Shown: positions 43,884 through 53,495, counted from the first letter of the stretch. The stretch: 64,000 nucleotides of DNA from JAJECS01 sp965262745 (GCA_965262745.1 OZ253558.1:124001-188000); one strand, 5' to 3'. The notes: generated by a model from the letters alone, not told the origin. Made by a program: numbers and translations.

Positions 43884-44624
43884 TTACGTCAGGTGCTGGA
43901 GGTCGACCACACCCGCCGAGGCCGCGCCGGTTTCCACCGTCGTGTCCGCATCCGGTCGCAGTGGATCGAGTGATCCGCTGCCCGGCCCACGCATCTGGCG
44001 CAGATAGCTCAGGGCCTTGCGCGTATCGCTGGCGACGCGCGGAGCGACGCAGGTGCGCACGCGCCAGCGAAAGAGCCAGTAGGTAAACGACTTGTAGGTT
44101 GGCCAGGCGAGGCGCCGCGGCGCGGAGGCGCCGCGCTCCTCCGCGTGGGCCGCCAGCAACTCGGGCAGTGAGCGCCCGTAGATCCGCTCATAGAGCCCCA
44201 GTCCCGCGGACGCGTCCAGCGCGTGGGACTTTGCCGCCTCGAGCTCAACCGCGCAGTGCAGCGCTTCTTCAACGGTGATGCCGTAGAAGGCGTTGAGGTA
44301 GGCCGTATAGCTCGCCGGGCCCAAGGCGTCGCGGAACTCGGCTTCGCTGAGGGCGATGGGCGGTTCACCGTCGAACAGGAGCCGTTCGAGCTCGTCAGCC
44401 TTGGCGCCGCCGCCTGCGGCGACGAGTCGCTCGATGACGAGCAGGAGGTCGAGCGCTTGACCGTCGATCAGATACACCAGCCGCCGCTGTCGCACGACCT
44501 CCGTGTCGAGCGTCCAGACCGCGGCCGCGCGGAGCGCCGCCAGGTACCAGTGCGTCCCGAGCGCCAACTCCGCGCGATATCGCTCGAACGGCCCGGCGGC
44601 GTGCAGCGGCGCGCGACCGGTCAT
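43884..44624 (-). CDS. Conserved hypothetical, helical protein
   Basis: 246 residues from ATG 44624; GTG 44636 is also possible. Mostly helical, with a run FERYRAELALGTHWYLAAL, LDLLLVIERLVAA, and a mid-section AYLNAFYGITVEEALHCAVE. No motif I can assign. Transcribed divergently from RNase HI with which it overlaps at the start, and convergent with the MFS gene. Confidence 0.6.
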   Translation of the reverse strand: MTGRAPLHAAGPFERYRAELALGTHWYLAALRAAAVWTLDTEVVRQRRLVYLIDGQALDLLLVIERLVAAGGGAKADELERLLFDGEPPIALSEAEFRDALGPASYTAYLNAFYGITVEEALHCAVELEAAKSHALDASAGLGLYERIYGRSLPELLAAHAEERGASAPRRLAWPTYKSFTYWLFRWRVRTCVAPRVASDTRKALSYLRQMRGPGSGSLDPLRPDADTTVETGAASAGVVDLQHLT

Positions 44625-45115
44625 TGCCGCGACCACGCCGATCGATAGGTACGATCACGCCAGCGAGTCACGCACCAATTCCGGGGCACACCATCAAGCT
44701 CACCATTCATTGCGACGGAGCCAGCCGCGGCAACCCGGGACCGGCGGCGGCCGGCGTCATTGTGCTGGACGCGGCCTACGAAATCGTGGCGCGGTCCGCG
44801 CTGCGGCTGGGCGTGATGACCAACAACCAAGCCGAGTATCACGCCGTGTGGACCGGCATGCAGCTTGCCAACCAACTCGGGGCCACGGATATCGAGTTCC
44901 GGCTGGACAGCCAACTGGCGGTGCGGCAGCTCAGCGGCGAATGGCGCATCAAGCATGAGGCGCTGCGCGTGCTGGCGAAATGCGTCCGCGCCTGCCAGCC
45001 GCGCGAAGCGAATGTCCAGTACACGCACGTCAGCCGCGAGGCCAATGCCATAGCGGACCGGCTGGCGAATTGGGCGCTGGACCGCACCGATCCGGCGGAC
45101 GCCGCGCCGGACTAG
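44624..45115 (+). CDS. Ribonuclease HI-family protein
   Basis: Up to 163 residues. HCDGASRGNPGPAAAG and NNQAEYHAVWTGM carry the first two catalytic acids (D, E); FRLDSQLAV gives the third and ANAIADRLAN the fourth, so the RNase H active site is intact. It degrades the RNA strand of RNA/DNA hybrids. The start is uncertain: only TTG 44624 fits the frame, giving about 28 extra residues before the conserved strand and overlapping the divergent gene. It lies upstream of, and separate from, the dcw promoter. Confidence 0.83.
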   Translation: MPRPRRSIGTITPASHAPIPGHTIKLTIHCDGASRGNPGPAAAGVIVLDAAYEIVARSALRLGVMTNNQAEYHAVWTGMQLANQLGATDIEFRLDSQLAVRQLSGEWRIKHEALRVLAKCVRACQPREANVQYTHVSREANAIADRLANWALDRTDPADAAPD

Positions 45116-45170
45116 CGGCGGCCCGGCTAAGGGCGCTGCGCAGAAATTCCAAAAGTTCTCGGGGAAGCAC

Positions 45171-45199
45171 TTGACGCGTGGTGGGGCATATGCTTCACT
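45171..45199 (+). promoter_or_regulatory. Putative promoter of the dcw cluster
   Basis: TTGACG (45171-45176) and TTCACT (45194-45199) are 17 bp apart, with TGC immediately before the second hexamer, an extended -10 arrangement. It is placed correctly to give a transcript covering the MraZ boxes and mraZ. Confidence 0.55.
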
Positions 45200-45222
45200 T
45201 CCGCCGTTGAATTGCCACGTTA

Positions 45223-45247
45223 GTGGTGATTAGTGGGGGAACGTGGG
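45223..45247 (+). promoter_or_regulatory. MraZ operator: three boxes at 10-bp spacing
   Basis: GTGGT (45223), GTGGG (45233) and GTGGG (45243) are separated by exactly 5 bp each, the arrangement bound by MraZ (GTGGG repeats, known in Escherichia coli and Mycoplasma). They lie downstream of the proposed promoter and 46 bp upstream of mraZ, consistent with autorepression of the division cluster. Confidence 0.8.
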
Positions 45248-45292
45248 GAGGATGACCGCGAAGTGTTGGCGCACTCGCGAGCGTCATGAGCA

Positions 45293-45733
45293 ATGCACGG
45301 CATCACGGGACTACGAGTCCACCAGCTGGACGCCAAGGGTCGTTTGGCCTTCCCCAGCAAGTTTCGCGCCTTGCTTCCCGGCGGGGGCGTGCTCACGGTG
45401 GGTGCCGAACAGTGCCTCACATTCTATCCGAGCGAGCGGTGGCGCCAGATCGAGGACCGCTTGGCGACCATGGACTCCCTCGACCCCGACGTGCGCGACA
45501 CCAAGCGGCGCGTGTTCGGCATGGCCGAGCGCGTGGACTTCGATGGACAAGGCCGGATCAACATACCGGCACACCTCATCGAGTTCGCTGGTCTGGCAAG
45601 AAAAGTCGTCGTGATTGGCACAGGCGATGTCATTGAAATCTGGGACGCCGAGGCCTGGCGCGACCAGCGCGACCGGATCGACGCGGACGCCGTCGCAATC
45701 ATGCGGCGAGCCGGCGGAGGCGGCCCAAACTAA
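45293..45733 (+). CDS. mraZ: Transcriptional regulator MraZ
   Basis: 146 residues from ATG 45293. Two SpoVT/AbrB-like halves are visible, HQLDAKGRLAFPSKFR near the start and VDFDGQGRINIPAHL in the second half. It forms a ring that binds the GTGGG repeats upstream of its own gene. It is the first gene of the dcw cluster, as is usual. Confidence 0.95.
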   Translation: MHGITGLRVHQLDAKGRLAFPSKFRALLPGGGVLTVGAEQCLTFYPSERWRQIEDRLATMDSLDPDVRDTKRRVFGMAERVDFDGQGRINIPAHLIEFAGLARKVVVIGTGDVIEIWDAEAWRDQRDRIDADAVAIMRRAGGGGPN

Positions 45734-45747
45734 CTTTCGGGTGTTCT

Positions 45748-46674
45748 ATGGGGGACGCAGTGCCTCCCCTGCGTCCCCCATACACCAAACCTGCGGAGGG
45801 AGCGTTCACAGTCCACGCCCCGGTGCTCGTAGCAGCAGTCATTGAGCTCACGGGGGTATCACAGGGGGGGAGCTACGTGGACGCAACGGCCGGGGCCGGG
45901 GGGCACACCCAAGCCCTTGTAGCGGCCGGCGCGACACGCGTCCTGGCGCTTGACGCCGATCCTGATGCCGTAGCGCGGCTTCGCGCTCGATTTAGCAATG
46001 AACCTCGGGTCTCGACCGCCCAGGGGAATTTCCGCGACCTGGCGAGGATCGCCCCGGCCAACGGATTCGACCGGGCCGATGGCGTGCTCTTCGACCTTGG
46101 GCTCTCCAGCGATCAACTCGACGATCCGTCGCGAGGGTTCTCGTTTCAGCACGACGGTCCGGTCGACATGCGGTTCGATCCCGGTAGCGGCCGTCCCGCC
46201 CTTGACCTCGTCAACTTCCTGCCCGAGCCGGAATTGGCGGAATTGCTGCGCCGATACGGCGACGAGCGGCGCGCCGGGCGCATTGCTCGCCGCATCGTTC
46301 AGCGGCGTCCGATAACCAGCACGGCAACGCTTGCGGCCACGGTTCGGCGCGCCATCCCGGGTCGCCAGCGGATGCATCCGGCCACCCGCACGTTTCAGGC
46401 GCTGCGCATGGCCGTCAACGACGAACTCGGCTCCCTGACAGCCGGCCTGCACGCTGCAAAAGACCTTGCCGCTCCAGACGGCCGCGTGGTGGTCATCGCG
46501 TTTCACAGCCATGAAGACCGCATCGTCAAACACCAGTTCCGCGCGTGGGCTGCCGCGGGCACGGCGGAGATCCTCACGCGGTCGCCGCTCCGGGCGGACG
46601 CGTCGGAAGTTGCCGAGAATCGTCGGGCGCGCAGCGCCAAGCTGCGCGCCGCGCACATGACGCCGGGCCACTGA
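45748..46674 (+). CDS. rsmH: 16S rRNA (cytosine1402-N4)-methyltransferase RsmH
   Basis: 308 residues from ATG 45748. It methylates C1402 of 16S rRNA. YVDATAGAGGHTQAL is the SAM motif, GVLFDLGLSSDQLDDPSRGFSF the conserved RsmH block (quoted in part), and RTFQALRMAVNDEL the helical insertion. Length is normal. The start is not marked by a clear ribosome-binding site; conserved sequence begins at VHAPVL, about 20 residues in. Confidence 0.93.
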   Translation: MGDAVPPLRPPYTKPAEGAFTVHAPVLVAAVIELTGVSQGGSYVDATAGAGGHTQALVAAGATRVLALDADPDAVARLRARFSNEPRVSTAQGNFRDLARIAPANGFDRADGVLFDLGLSSDQLDDPSRGFSFQHDGPVDMRFDPGSGRPALDLVNFLPEPELAELLRRYGDERRAGRIARRIVQRRPITSTATLAATVRRAIPGRQRMHPATRTFQALRMAVNDELGSLTAGLHAAKDLAAPDGRVVVIAFHSHEDRIVKHQFRAWAAAGTAEILTRSPLRADASEVAENRRARSAKLRAAHMTPGH

Positions 46675-46692
46675 TGGCCTCACTCGCCCCGG

Positions 46693-47163
46693 GTGGCCAT
46701 GGCTGTCCGTGAGGCGCGAATCCAGCGCCGGATCTCGCTCCCGGCACAGTTGGCGCAGGTGGTGCTGCGGCCGATCAGCCCATCCCGCCTCGTGCTGGCC
46801 CTCATCGTGGCGGCCTTTGTGCTCGCCATGGTGTGGGTGCAGCAGACCCAGGCCATCGTGCGGGTTGGGGGTGAGGTGCAGACCCTGGAACGGAGGCTCG
46901 AAGTTCTGCTTCAGGCCCAGCAGGATCTGCGCGCGCAGTTGGCCAGCGAAAACGATCTCCCAACCGTGCAGCGTGTGGCGTTCACCGCCCTCGACATGCG
47001 CGAGCCGACCAATCCCCTGTATGTGAGCAGTCAGGCATTGCCACCGGGCGTGTCGTTGGATCTGCCCGTGTGGGCGGCGCCGAGCCAGAGGCTGTACGAG
47101 ATTCCTTGGTGGGAAGACTTTCTGCGAGCGATCAGTGCCAAGATCACAAGCCTCCGCGAGTAA
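46693..47163 (+). CDS. ftsL: FtsL-like divisome protein
   Basis: 156 residues. One membrane helix (about 32-52, LVLALIVAAFVLAMVWV) follows a short basic cytoplasmic segment; then a coiled coil (GGEVQTLERRLEVLLQAQQD) and a short periplasmic or extracytoplasmic end. Size, topology and position between rsmH and the penicillin-binding protein all match FtsL. The sequence itself is poorly conserved in this family. Confidence 0.72.
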   Translation: MAMAVREARIQRRISLPAQLAQVVLRPISPSRLVLALIVAAFVLAMVWVQQTQAIVRVGGEVQTLERRLEVLLQAQQDLRAQLASENDLPTVQRVAFTALDMREPTNPLYVSSQALPPGVSLDLPVWAAPSQRLYEIPWWEDFLRAISAKITSLRE

Positions 47164-48922
47164 GCGCCCGGTCGCCGACCGGGCTGACGCGCCCGCGGAC
47201 CCAAGCCGGCGGCTGGCCGTGATGCTTGGCGGTGCGGCGCTCGGCTCCGGCGTGCTCGGATGGCGCCTCTATGACTGGCATGTCAATCAGGCGGCGGACC
47301 TTGCCGCGCGCGGTGCGGGCGAACTGCTGGCGCGGACCGAGCTCTACCCCCGGCGCGGCACCATCTACGACATCTCCGGCGACGTGCTCGCCATCGAGCG
47401 CAGCGCCAGCCGCGTGGTAGCGGATCCGAGTGTGGTGCACGAGGAGCGCAGTGCCTTTGATGTGGCCAACCGGCTTGGCGACATCCTGAGCCTCGATCCC
47501 ATTCCGCTCGCCAACGCGATCAGCAACCCTCGGTCCCGCTATGCGCTGTTGGCGACCGGCGTTGTGGACGGCACGCAAGGGCAATTGCGCGACGCCGTGG
47601 CGGCCGACGAGCTCCCGGGTATCCGGCTCGAGCCGGACCGGGTGCGCGTGTATCCCAACGGCCGCCTCGGCGCTCATGTGCTCGGCTTTCTCGGTGAGCG
47701 GGTCGATCGACCGGGCGACATCGTCGGTCAGGCCGGCGTCGAGGCGCACTATGACGATTTGTTGTCAGGCAGCCCCGGGCTGCGCACCTCCGACCTCGAC
47801 CGCCTGGGCCGCGAGATTCCGATTGGGCGTCACAATCTGCTGCCGGCTCGCCACGGGTCGCATCTCACGCTCACCCTCAACCGCACCATCCAGCACATCG
47901 TCGAGGAGGAGTTGGAGATAGCGGTCGAGCGATTCAGCGCGGCGTCGGGCTCGGTGATCATGCTCGACCCGCGCACCGGCTCCATCTTGGCGCTGGCCAA
48001 TGTGCCGGACTATGACCCGGCGCGCGTGCACGAATATCAGTCGTTCGGGCCGGAGTTTGCGAACCGCGCGCTGAGTCACGTCTATGAGCCGGGCAGCACC
48101 TTCAAGCTCATCACGATGGCTGCCGGGCTGGACAGCAAGGCCGTCACGCCCACGTCGACCCATGACCTCCCGGGAAGCATTCGCTACTTCGGCGAGGAGT
48201 TCAAGAACTGGGACTTGCAGACCTATCCCGAGCAAAACATGACGAGCGTTTTGCGTCACTCAAGCAACACCGGCGCGATCTTCGTGGCGGACAAGACCGG
48301 TGCGGACCGGTTCTATACGTACCTCGATAAGTTCGGCTTCGGCGAGCTCACCGGTGTGGACACCAGCGGTGAGGTGCCGGGGATTCTGCGCCGGCGCGGC
48401 GACCGCGCCTGGTTTCCCGCCGATCTGGCGGCCAACTCGTTCGGTCACGGGATCGGCGTGACTGCTCTCCAGATCGCCGCCGCCATTGGCGCCATCGCCA
48501 ATGACGGCACCCTGATGCGTCCCCACATCGTCCGATCAGTTGAACACCCGGACGGCCGGCAGGGTTTCGTGCAGCCGCAGGAGGTGCAGCAGGTCATTTC
48601 GCCGGAGACCTCGCGCCAGCTCATCCAGATGGTTGAGAGTGCCGAGGGCGGCATCGTGAACAATCCCGCCTTGATTCCTGGATATCGCACCGCCGGCAAG
48701 ACAGGGACGGCCGAAATCCCGCTCGGCGGGCGCTTCCAAGCCGACCTCTCGGTCGCATCGTACGTGGGATTCGGCCCGCTTGAGGACCCCCGCGTGCTCA
48801 CGCTTGTGGTGATCAACCGCCCACAGAAGGGCTTCTTTGGGGCGTACGTCGCGTCTCCAACCTTCCAGCGAATCATGACCCGCGTCTTTTCGTATCTGCG
48901 AGTCCCGGCCCGCGCCGCCTGA
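47135..48922 (+). CDS. ftsI: Class B penicillin-binding protein (FtsI/PBP3)
   Basis: 595 residues from GTG 47135, overlapping ftsL by 29 nt. One N-terminal membrane segment (about 28-45), a dimerisation domain with RRGTIYDISGDVLA, and a transpeptidase domain with the three active-site motifs: SxxK as YEPGSTFKL, SxN as RHSSNTG, and KTG as AGKTGTAE. It cross-links septal peptidoglycan. No C-terminal PASTA domains are present. Confidence 0.93.
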   Translation: MPRSQASASKRPVADRADAPADPSRRLAVMLGGAALGSGVLGWRLYDWHVNQAADLAARGAGELLARTELYPRRGTIYDISGDVLAIERSASRVVADPSVVHEERSAFDVANRLGDILSLDPIPLANAISNPRSRYALLATGVVDGTQGQLRDAVAADELPGIRLEPDRVRVYPNGRLGAHVLGFLGERVDRPGDIVGQAGVEAHYDDLLSGSPGLRTSDLDRLGREIPIGRHNLLPARHGSHLTLTLNRTIQHIVEEELEIAVERFSAASGSVIMLDPRTGSILALANVPDYDPARVHEYQSFGPEFANRALSHVYEPGSTFKLITMAAGLDSKAVTPTSTHDLPGSIRYFGEEFKNWDLQTYPEQNMTSVLRHSSNTGAIFVADKTGADRFYTYLDKFGFGELTGVDTSGEVPGILRRRGDRAWFPADLAANSFGHGIGVTALQIAAAIGAIANDGTLMRPHIVRSVEHPDGRQGFVQPQEVQQVISPETSRQLIQMVESAEGGIVNNPALIPGYRTAGKTGTAEIPLGGRFQADLSVASYVGFGPLEDPRVLTLVVINRPQKGFFGAYVASPTFQRIMTRVFSYLRVPARAA

Positions 48923-48926
48923 GCTG

Positions 48927-50063
48927 ATGGCAACGCGCACGCATCCCGCACCGCCCAGGCTCCGATGGCCGCCGCAAGATCCGATATTGCTGCTCCTCAC
49001 CGTGCTGCTGCCGTTGGGCGGCGCCGTCATGGTCGCCAGCGCGCGCATCCCAGCCGTGCTTGGTGAGGGCGCTCCCATCGACGCCGACACGCTGCAGCAG
49101 ATGGCCTTCGGGATGGCGGGCTTGGTGCTGGCATTGGCGCTGAGCGCCGTGGACTACCAGCGCTACGAGCGCGTGGCCCTGCCGGCCCTGGGCGTGGCTT
49201 GGCTGCTGCTGCTGGGCGTCCTCTTCTTCTCGAACGCGCCGGCGCATCTGGCGGCCAGGCGCTGGTTCGTGATTGGCGAGTTCACGATCCAGCCCAGCGA
49301 GTTCGCCAAGATCGCGCTCATTCTGGCCCTCGCCAAGCTGGGCAAGCACGTGGGCGCCAGGGTGCGGGATTGGCGCATTGGCTTGATCGGCGGCGGCGGA
49401 CTGCTGGCGGCGGTGGTGGTGCCCGTGCTCGCGCAGCCGGACCTGGGAACGGCTGTCACCATGGCGACTGTTGGTCTGGCGATGCTGTTCGTGGCCGGTG
49501 CCCGCCTGCGGCATTTGGCGGTGCTGCCGCTCGGCGCGCTGGCCGCCGGGGCGATTTCCATCGCCACGCATGAATATCAACGGTCGCGGGTGCTGGCCTT
49601 CCTTACGCGCGACCCCGACGTCACAACCACCGGCTACCAGGCGGCGCAAGCCAAGATCGCCCTCGGCGCCGGCGGAGTGACGGGCCGCGGCCTTGGCGCC
49701 GGCACGCAGAAGTTCTTGTTGCCGGTACCCGATTCCGACTCCATTTTCGCCGTGATTGGCGAGGAATTCGGGCTCGTTGGCACCGGGCTTGTGCTGCTGC
49801 TGTTTCTGGCGCTGTTCGTGCGCGGGATTCAAGTCGCGGCCGCCACCGACGATCCGTTCGGCCGCCTGCTGGCCGTGGGCATCGTGACGCAGCTGACATT
49901 TCAGGCCTTCGTGAATATGGGGGTGGTTACGGGATTGATCCCCGTCACGGGCCTCACGCTGCCGTTCGTGAGCCTGGGCGGCTCGTCGTTGCTTGCCTCA
50001 TTGCTGATGATGGGCATGTTGCTGAACGTGTCGCGGAAGTCCGCGTTGCAGCGGCGCGAATGA
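48927..50063 (+). CDS. ftsW: FtsW/RodA-family peptidoglycan glycosyltransferase
   Basis: 378 residues, about 10 membrane helices. RRWFVIGEFTIQPSEFAKIA, LAQPDLGTA, the conserved GxGAG-like loop (GLGAGTQKFLLPVPDSDSIF, quoted in part) with the following GEEFG, and VTGLTLPFVSLGGSSLLASL are the SEDS family signatures. It polymerises lipid II with FtsI. ATGA overlap with murG. Confidence 0.93.
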   Translation: MATRTHPAPPRLRWPPQDPILLLLTVLLPLGGAVMVASARIPAVLGEGAPIDADTLQQMAFGMAGLVLALALSAVDYQRYERVALPALGVAWLLLLGVLFFSNAPAHLAARRWFVIGEFTIQPSEFAKIALILALAKLGKHVGARVRDWRIGLIGGGGLLAAVVVPVLAQPDLGTAVTMATVGLAMLFVAGARLRHLAVLPLGALAAGAISIATHEYQRSRVLAFLTRDPDVTTTGYQAAQAKIALGAGGVTGRGLGAGTQKFLLPVPDSDSIFAVIGEEFGLVGTGLVLLLFLALFVRGIQVAAATDDPFGRLLAVGIVTQLTFQAFVNMGVVTGLIPVTGLTLPFVSLGGSSLLASLLMMGMLLNVSRKSALQRRE

Positions 50064-51184
50064 GAATCGTGCTGGCCGGCGGCGGCACCGCCGGACATAT
50101 CTTTCCCACCCTGGCCGTGGCGCGGCGTCTGCGCGAGCTCCTCGGCGCCGACGAGGCCGATCTCACGATCATCTGCGGATCGCGCGAGCTCGATCGCGAG
50201 CTGTATCGGGACGTGGATATCGATCTCTTTTCCATCCATGTCCGGGGCATCGTGGGTGTGGGTTTCGCACGGCTGCCGGCGCGGCTCTGGCGACTTCTCA
50301 TCTCGACGGTTTCCGTGTGGCGCGACCTTGGACGACGCCCGCCGGACGTGATCATCCTCAGCGGCGGATACGTCAGCGTTCCCGTCATGCTGGCCGGGTG
50401 GCTGCGAGGCGTCCCCCGCCTGATCTTCTCAGGCGATGCCCAGCTCGGCTGGGCCACGAAGGCGCTCGCGCCGCTGGCCAACGTCGCCACAGTGGCCTTC
50501 CCCGAAGCCGAGGGACAACTTCGCGGCCCGCGGATCGAATTCACGGGGTATCCCCTGCGGGACGCCTTTGCGCATCCCGATCGCGCGGCCGGCCGCGCTC
50601 GCCTGGGCGTGGGTCCGGACGAGGCCCTCCTGCTCGTCGTGGGCGGCAGTCAGGGGGCACATGCCATCAACGCGGCCATCGCGCGCGACCTTCCTCAGTT
50701 GCTCGAGCGGGCGGTCATCCTGCACGTGGCCGGACGCCGCGATGTCCAATGGCTCGACACCCTACGGGAAAAACTCGCGGACGAAGTCCGCGAGCGCTAC
50801 CACGTCCACGCCTTCATCAGGGAGGGTTTCGCGGATCTCATGGCGGCCGCCGATCTGATTGTGACGCGATCGGGCGCGACGGCCGTGGCGGAACTGGGCG
50901 CCGTTGGCACGCCCGCCGTGATCGTGCCCGGCGCCTTCGGCGCCGGACACCAAATTGCCACCGCGCAAGCCGTCGCCGCATCCGGCGCGGCCGCGGTCCT
51001 GCTCGACGACGATCTGCCACAAGGCGGGCTCACCTCAACAATCACGGATCTGCTATCCGACAGTCCGCGCCTCGGTCAGCTGCGCCGCGCGGCGGCGGCC
51101 CGCGGCCGACCGGACGCCGCGAATGCCGTGGCCCGACTCGCGATCGAGCTCGCCGATCCGACTTGGCAGGCGGCACCCGCATGA
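50060..51184 (+). CDS. murG: UDP-N-acetylglucosamine transferase MurG
   Basis: 374 residues from ATG 50060. It adds GlcNAc to lipid I to make lipid II. LAGGGTAGHIFPTLAVARRL is the first nucleotide-binding loop, and VVGGSQGAHAIN and DLIVTRSGATAVAELGAVG the second domain's UDP-GlcNAc site. Overlaps ftsW and murC by 4 nt each. Confidence 0.95.
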   Translation: MRIVLAGGGTAGHIFPTLAVARRLRELLGADEADLTIICGSRELDRELYRDVDIDLFSIHVRGIVGVGFARLPARLWRLLISTVSVWRDLGRRPPDVIILSGGYVSVPVMLAGWLRGVPRLIFSGDAQLGWATKALAPLANVATVAFPEAEGQLRGPRIEFTGYPLRDAFAHPDRAAGRARLGVGPDEALLLVVGGSQGAHAINAAIARDLPQLLERAVILHVAGRRDVQWLDTLREKLADEVRERYHVHAFIREGFADLMAAADLIVTRSGATAVAELGAVGTPAVIVPGAFGAGHQIATAQAVAASGAAAVLLDDDLPQGGLTSTITDLLSDSPRLGQLRRAAAARGRPDAANAVARLAIELADPTWQAAPA

Positions 51185-52575
51185 GCGCCGAGCCGACCCG
51201 CCTGTTGGCGCCAGCCGTGCGCCGCGTGCATGTCGTGGGCGTCGCCGGTGCCGGCATGTCCGGCATCGCGGCGGCGCTGCTCGATCTCGGACTGCACCTG
51301 AGCGGGAGTGACCTGCGCACCACCCCCGCAATGGATCGGCTCGCGGCGCGCGGCGCCCAGATCCAGGGCGGCCATGACGTCGGCAATGTTGCCGGCGTCG
51401 ACCTGGTGGTGCATTCCGCGGCCGTACCGGCGGACAACGTGGAGCTCGTCGAGGCCCGGGCCCGTGGAGTGCCGGTGGCTTCGCGCGCCGCGATCATCGC
51501 CGAGCTCTTCAACGAGTCGCGCGGCATCGCCATCGCCGGGACCCACGGCAAGTCCACCACTAGCGCGATGACGGCCACGGTGCTCCGAGCCACGGGCTGC
51601 GACCCCAGCTTTCTCATCGGCGCCGCCAGCCCATCGCTCGATCACGACAACGGTCGATTCCGCCAGGGGAGCTGGATGGTCGTCGAAGCCGACGAATTTG
51701 ACTCGGCGCTGCTTTCCTATCGACCCGAGATCGCCGTTCTCACGAACCTTGAGCGCGATCATCTGGACTACTTCGGGTCGGAGGCACGCCTGGTCAAGAC
51801 CTTTGTCACCTTTGCGGCGCAGCTGCCCGCCAACGCGCAGTTGATCGCCCGTGGCGACGTTGCCCATCTGCGACACGTGGCGGCCAGTGCGCCGATGCCG
51901 GCAGTGTGGTTTGGCCCGGGCGAAGCGTGGGACCTGGGGGCCTACACGTCGGTCGCCGACGGATCCGTGCTGGAGTTCCGTACGCCGCAGGGGCCGCTGT
52001 CCTGCCGCTTGCAGGTGCGCGGGCGTCACAATGCCTGGAACGCTCTGGCGGCGCTGATGGCAGCCACCCTGGCCGGGGTGCCCGCGGCCGATGCCGCGCG
52101 CGCGCTCGAATCGTTCGCCGGCGTCGAGCGCCGCTTGCAAGTGCGGGTCTGCGCGGGCGGCGTGCGCGTGCTCGAAGACTACGCGCACCATCCCACCGCG
52201 GTGCGCGCCACCATTGAAGCGGCGCGCGAGTTCAGCCACCGACGACTGTGGGCGATCTATCAGCCGCTGCTCCGCAGCCGGACGGTCGACCTGCTCGATG
52301 ACTTTGTGGATGCGTTTGCGGGTGCGGACCGCGTCACCTTCGCCGAGATCTACTCGCCGCCGGGCCGCGAGCACGGCGTCGCGGCCAGCTCGGCGCTGCT
52401 GGCCGACCGCGTCCGACACCCGGATGCCCACTTTCTGCCGTCGTTTCAAGCCATCGCCGAGGTGGTTGCGGCGGAGGCTGCCGAGGGTGACGTCATCCTG
52501 GTCATGGGACCGGACTCCGTGACTCCGCTGGCAGATCGGATCTGCGCCTGGGTCAGCGAGCGGGCGGCCGCATGA
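51181..52575 (+). CDS. murC: UDP-N-acetylmuramate-L-alanine ligase MurC
   Basis: 464 residues from ATG 51181. HVVGVAGAGMSGIAAALLDL is the UDP-binding start, AIAGTHGKSTTSAM the ATP-binding P-loop and VEADEFDSALLSYRPEIAVL the conserved central block. The reading of the N-terminus matches MurC (AGxGMSG) and not MurD, MurE or MurF. It adds the first peptide residue to UDP-MurNAc. Confidence 0.94.
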   Translation: MSAEPTRLLAPAVRRVHVVGVAGAGMSGIAAALLDLGLHLSGSDLRTTPAMDRLAARGAQIQGGHDVGNVAGVDLVVHSAAVPADNVELVEARARGVPVASRAAIIAELFNESRGIAIAGTHGKSTTSAMTATVLRATGCDPSFLIGAASPSLDHDNGRFRQGSWMVVEADEFDSALLSYRPEIAVLTNLERDHLDYFGSEARLVKTFVTFAAQLPANAQLIARGDVAHLRHVAASAPMPAVWFGPGEAWDLGAYTSVADGSVLEFRTPQGPLSCRLQVRGRHNAWNALAALMAATLAGVPAADAARALESFAGVERRLQVRVCAGGVRVLEDYAHHPTAVRATIEAAREFSHRRLWAIYQPLLRSRTVDLLDDFVDAFAGADRVTFAEIYSPPGREHGVAASSALLADRVRHPDAHFLPSFQAIAEVVAAEAAEGDVILVMGPDSVTPLADRICAWVSERAAA

Positions 52576-53495
52576 GCACCGCGCTTTCCTTGCCAGGACA
52601 TCTCGTGCTGCGCGAGCGCGAGCCATTGGCGCGGCACTCGACCTTCGGCGTTGGCGGACCGGCCGATCTCTGGGTCGAGGTGCGAGCCGTTGACGATCTC
52701 ATCGCGGTGCTCGACGCCGCCCAGGGGGCGGGCATTCCCCGAACGGTTCTGGGGCATGGCACGAACCTGCTGGTGGCCGACGCCGGCATCGAGGGACTGG
52801 TCGTCTCGAACAGCTGTGTGGGATTGACGTTTGACCCGGCGGCCGGACTGGCCCAGGTCGAGTCGGGGCACACGATGGCGCGCCTTGCCAGGCGGGCCGC
52901 TGCCGGTGGGCACGCCGGCCTCGGCTTTGCCATCGGCGTGCCCGGCACCGTCGGGGGCGCCGTGTTTGGCAACGCCGGCGCGTGGGGCAGCGACATTGCG
53001 ACGGTGCTGGCGTCGGCCGACGTTTGGTATCCGGACGGCGTACGGCAGGTAGACCCCGACGAGTTGGCGTTCGGATATCGACGCAGTGCGTTGCAGGACG
53101 ATCCCCAAGCGCCGGTGGTACTGGGCGCGGCCTTACGAATCCAGCCCGGGGACGCCGACGCCCTGCACGCCCAACTCGAGACATTCGCGCGCCGCCGCGG
53201 GGAAACTCAGCCGCGCGGGCAAAATGCCGGCTCCTTCTTCAAGAACCCGGACGGCGACTACGCGGGCCGGCTCATTGAGTCCGCGGGACTCAAGGGATGC
53301 GCGCGCGGCGGCGCGTTCGTATCGCCCAGGCATGCCAATTTCATCAGCAACGACGGCACCGCCACGGCGGCGGACATTCTTGCCCTGGCGCTTCACGTGC
53401 AGGCCATCGTGCAGCAGCGGCATGGTGTCCGCCTTGAGCCGGAAGTGCGCGTTCTGGGTCGCTGGGATGCCGTGGCCGCGGAGCTAACCGCATGA
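52572..53495 (+). CDS. murB: UDP-N-acetylenolpyruvoylglucosamine reductase MurB
   Basis: 307 residues from ATG 52572. FAD-binding NTFRVGG-type start (STFGVGGPADL), GHGTNLLVADAGI and GVPGTVGGAVFGNAGAWGSD are diagnostic; NAGSFFKNPDGDYAGRLIE contains the catalytic-Glu region. It reduces UDP-GlcNAc-enolpyruvate to UDP-MurNAc. Overlaps murC and ftsQ. Confidence 0.94.
   Translation: MSTALSLPGHLVLREREPLARHSTFGVGGPADLWVEVRAVDDLIAVLDAAQGAGIPRTVLGHGTNLLVADAGIEGLVVSNSCVGLTFDPAAGLAQVESGHTMARLARRAAAGGHAGLGFAIGVPGTVGGAVFGNAGAWGSDIATVLASADVWYPDGVRQVDPDELAFGYRRSALQDDPQAPVVLGAALRIQPGDADALHAQLETFARRRGETQPRGQNAGSFFKNPDGDYAGRLIESAGLKGCARGGAFVSPRHANFISNDGTATAADILALALHVQAIVQQRHGVRLEPEVRVLGRWDAVAAELTA

Noticed and set aside
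51076..52626. 516-codon open frame on the minus strand
   Set aside because: Antisense to murC; typical of high-GC shadow frames.
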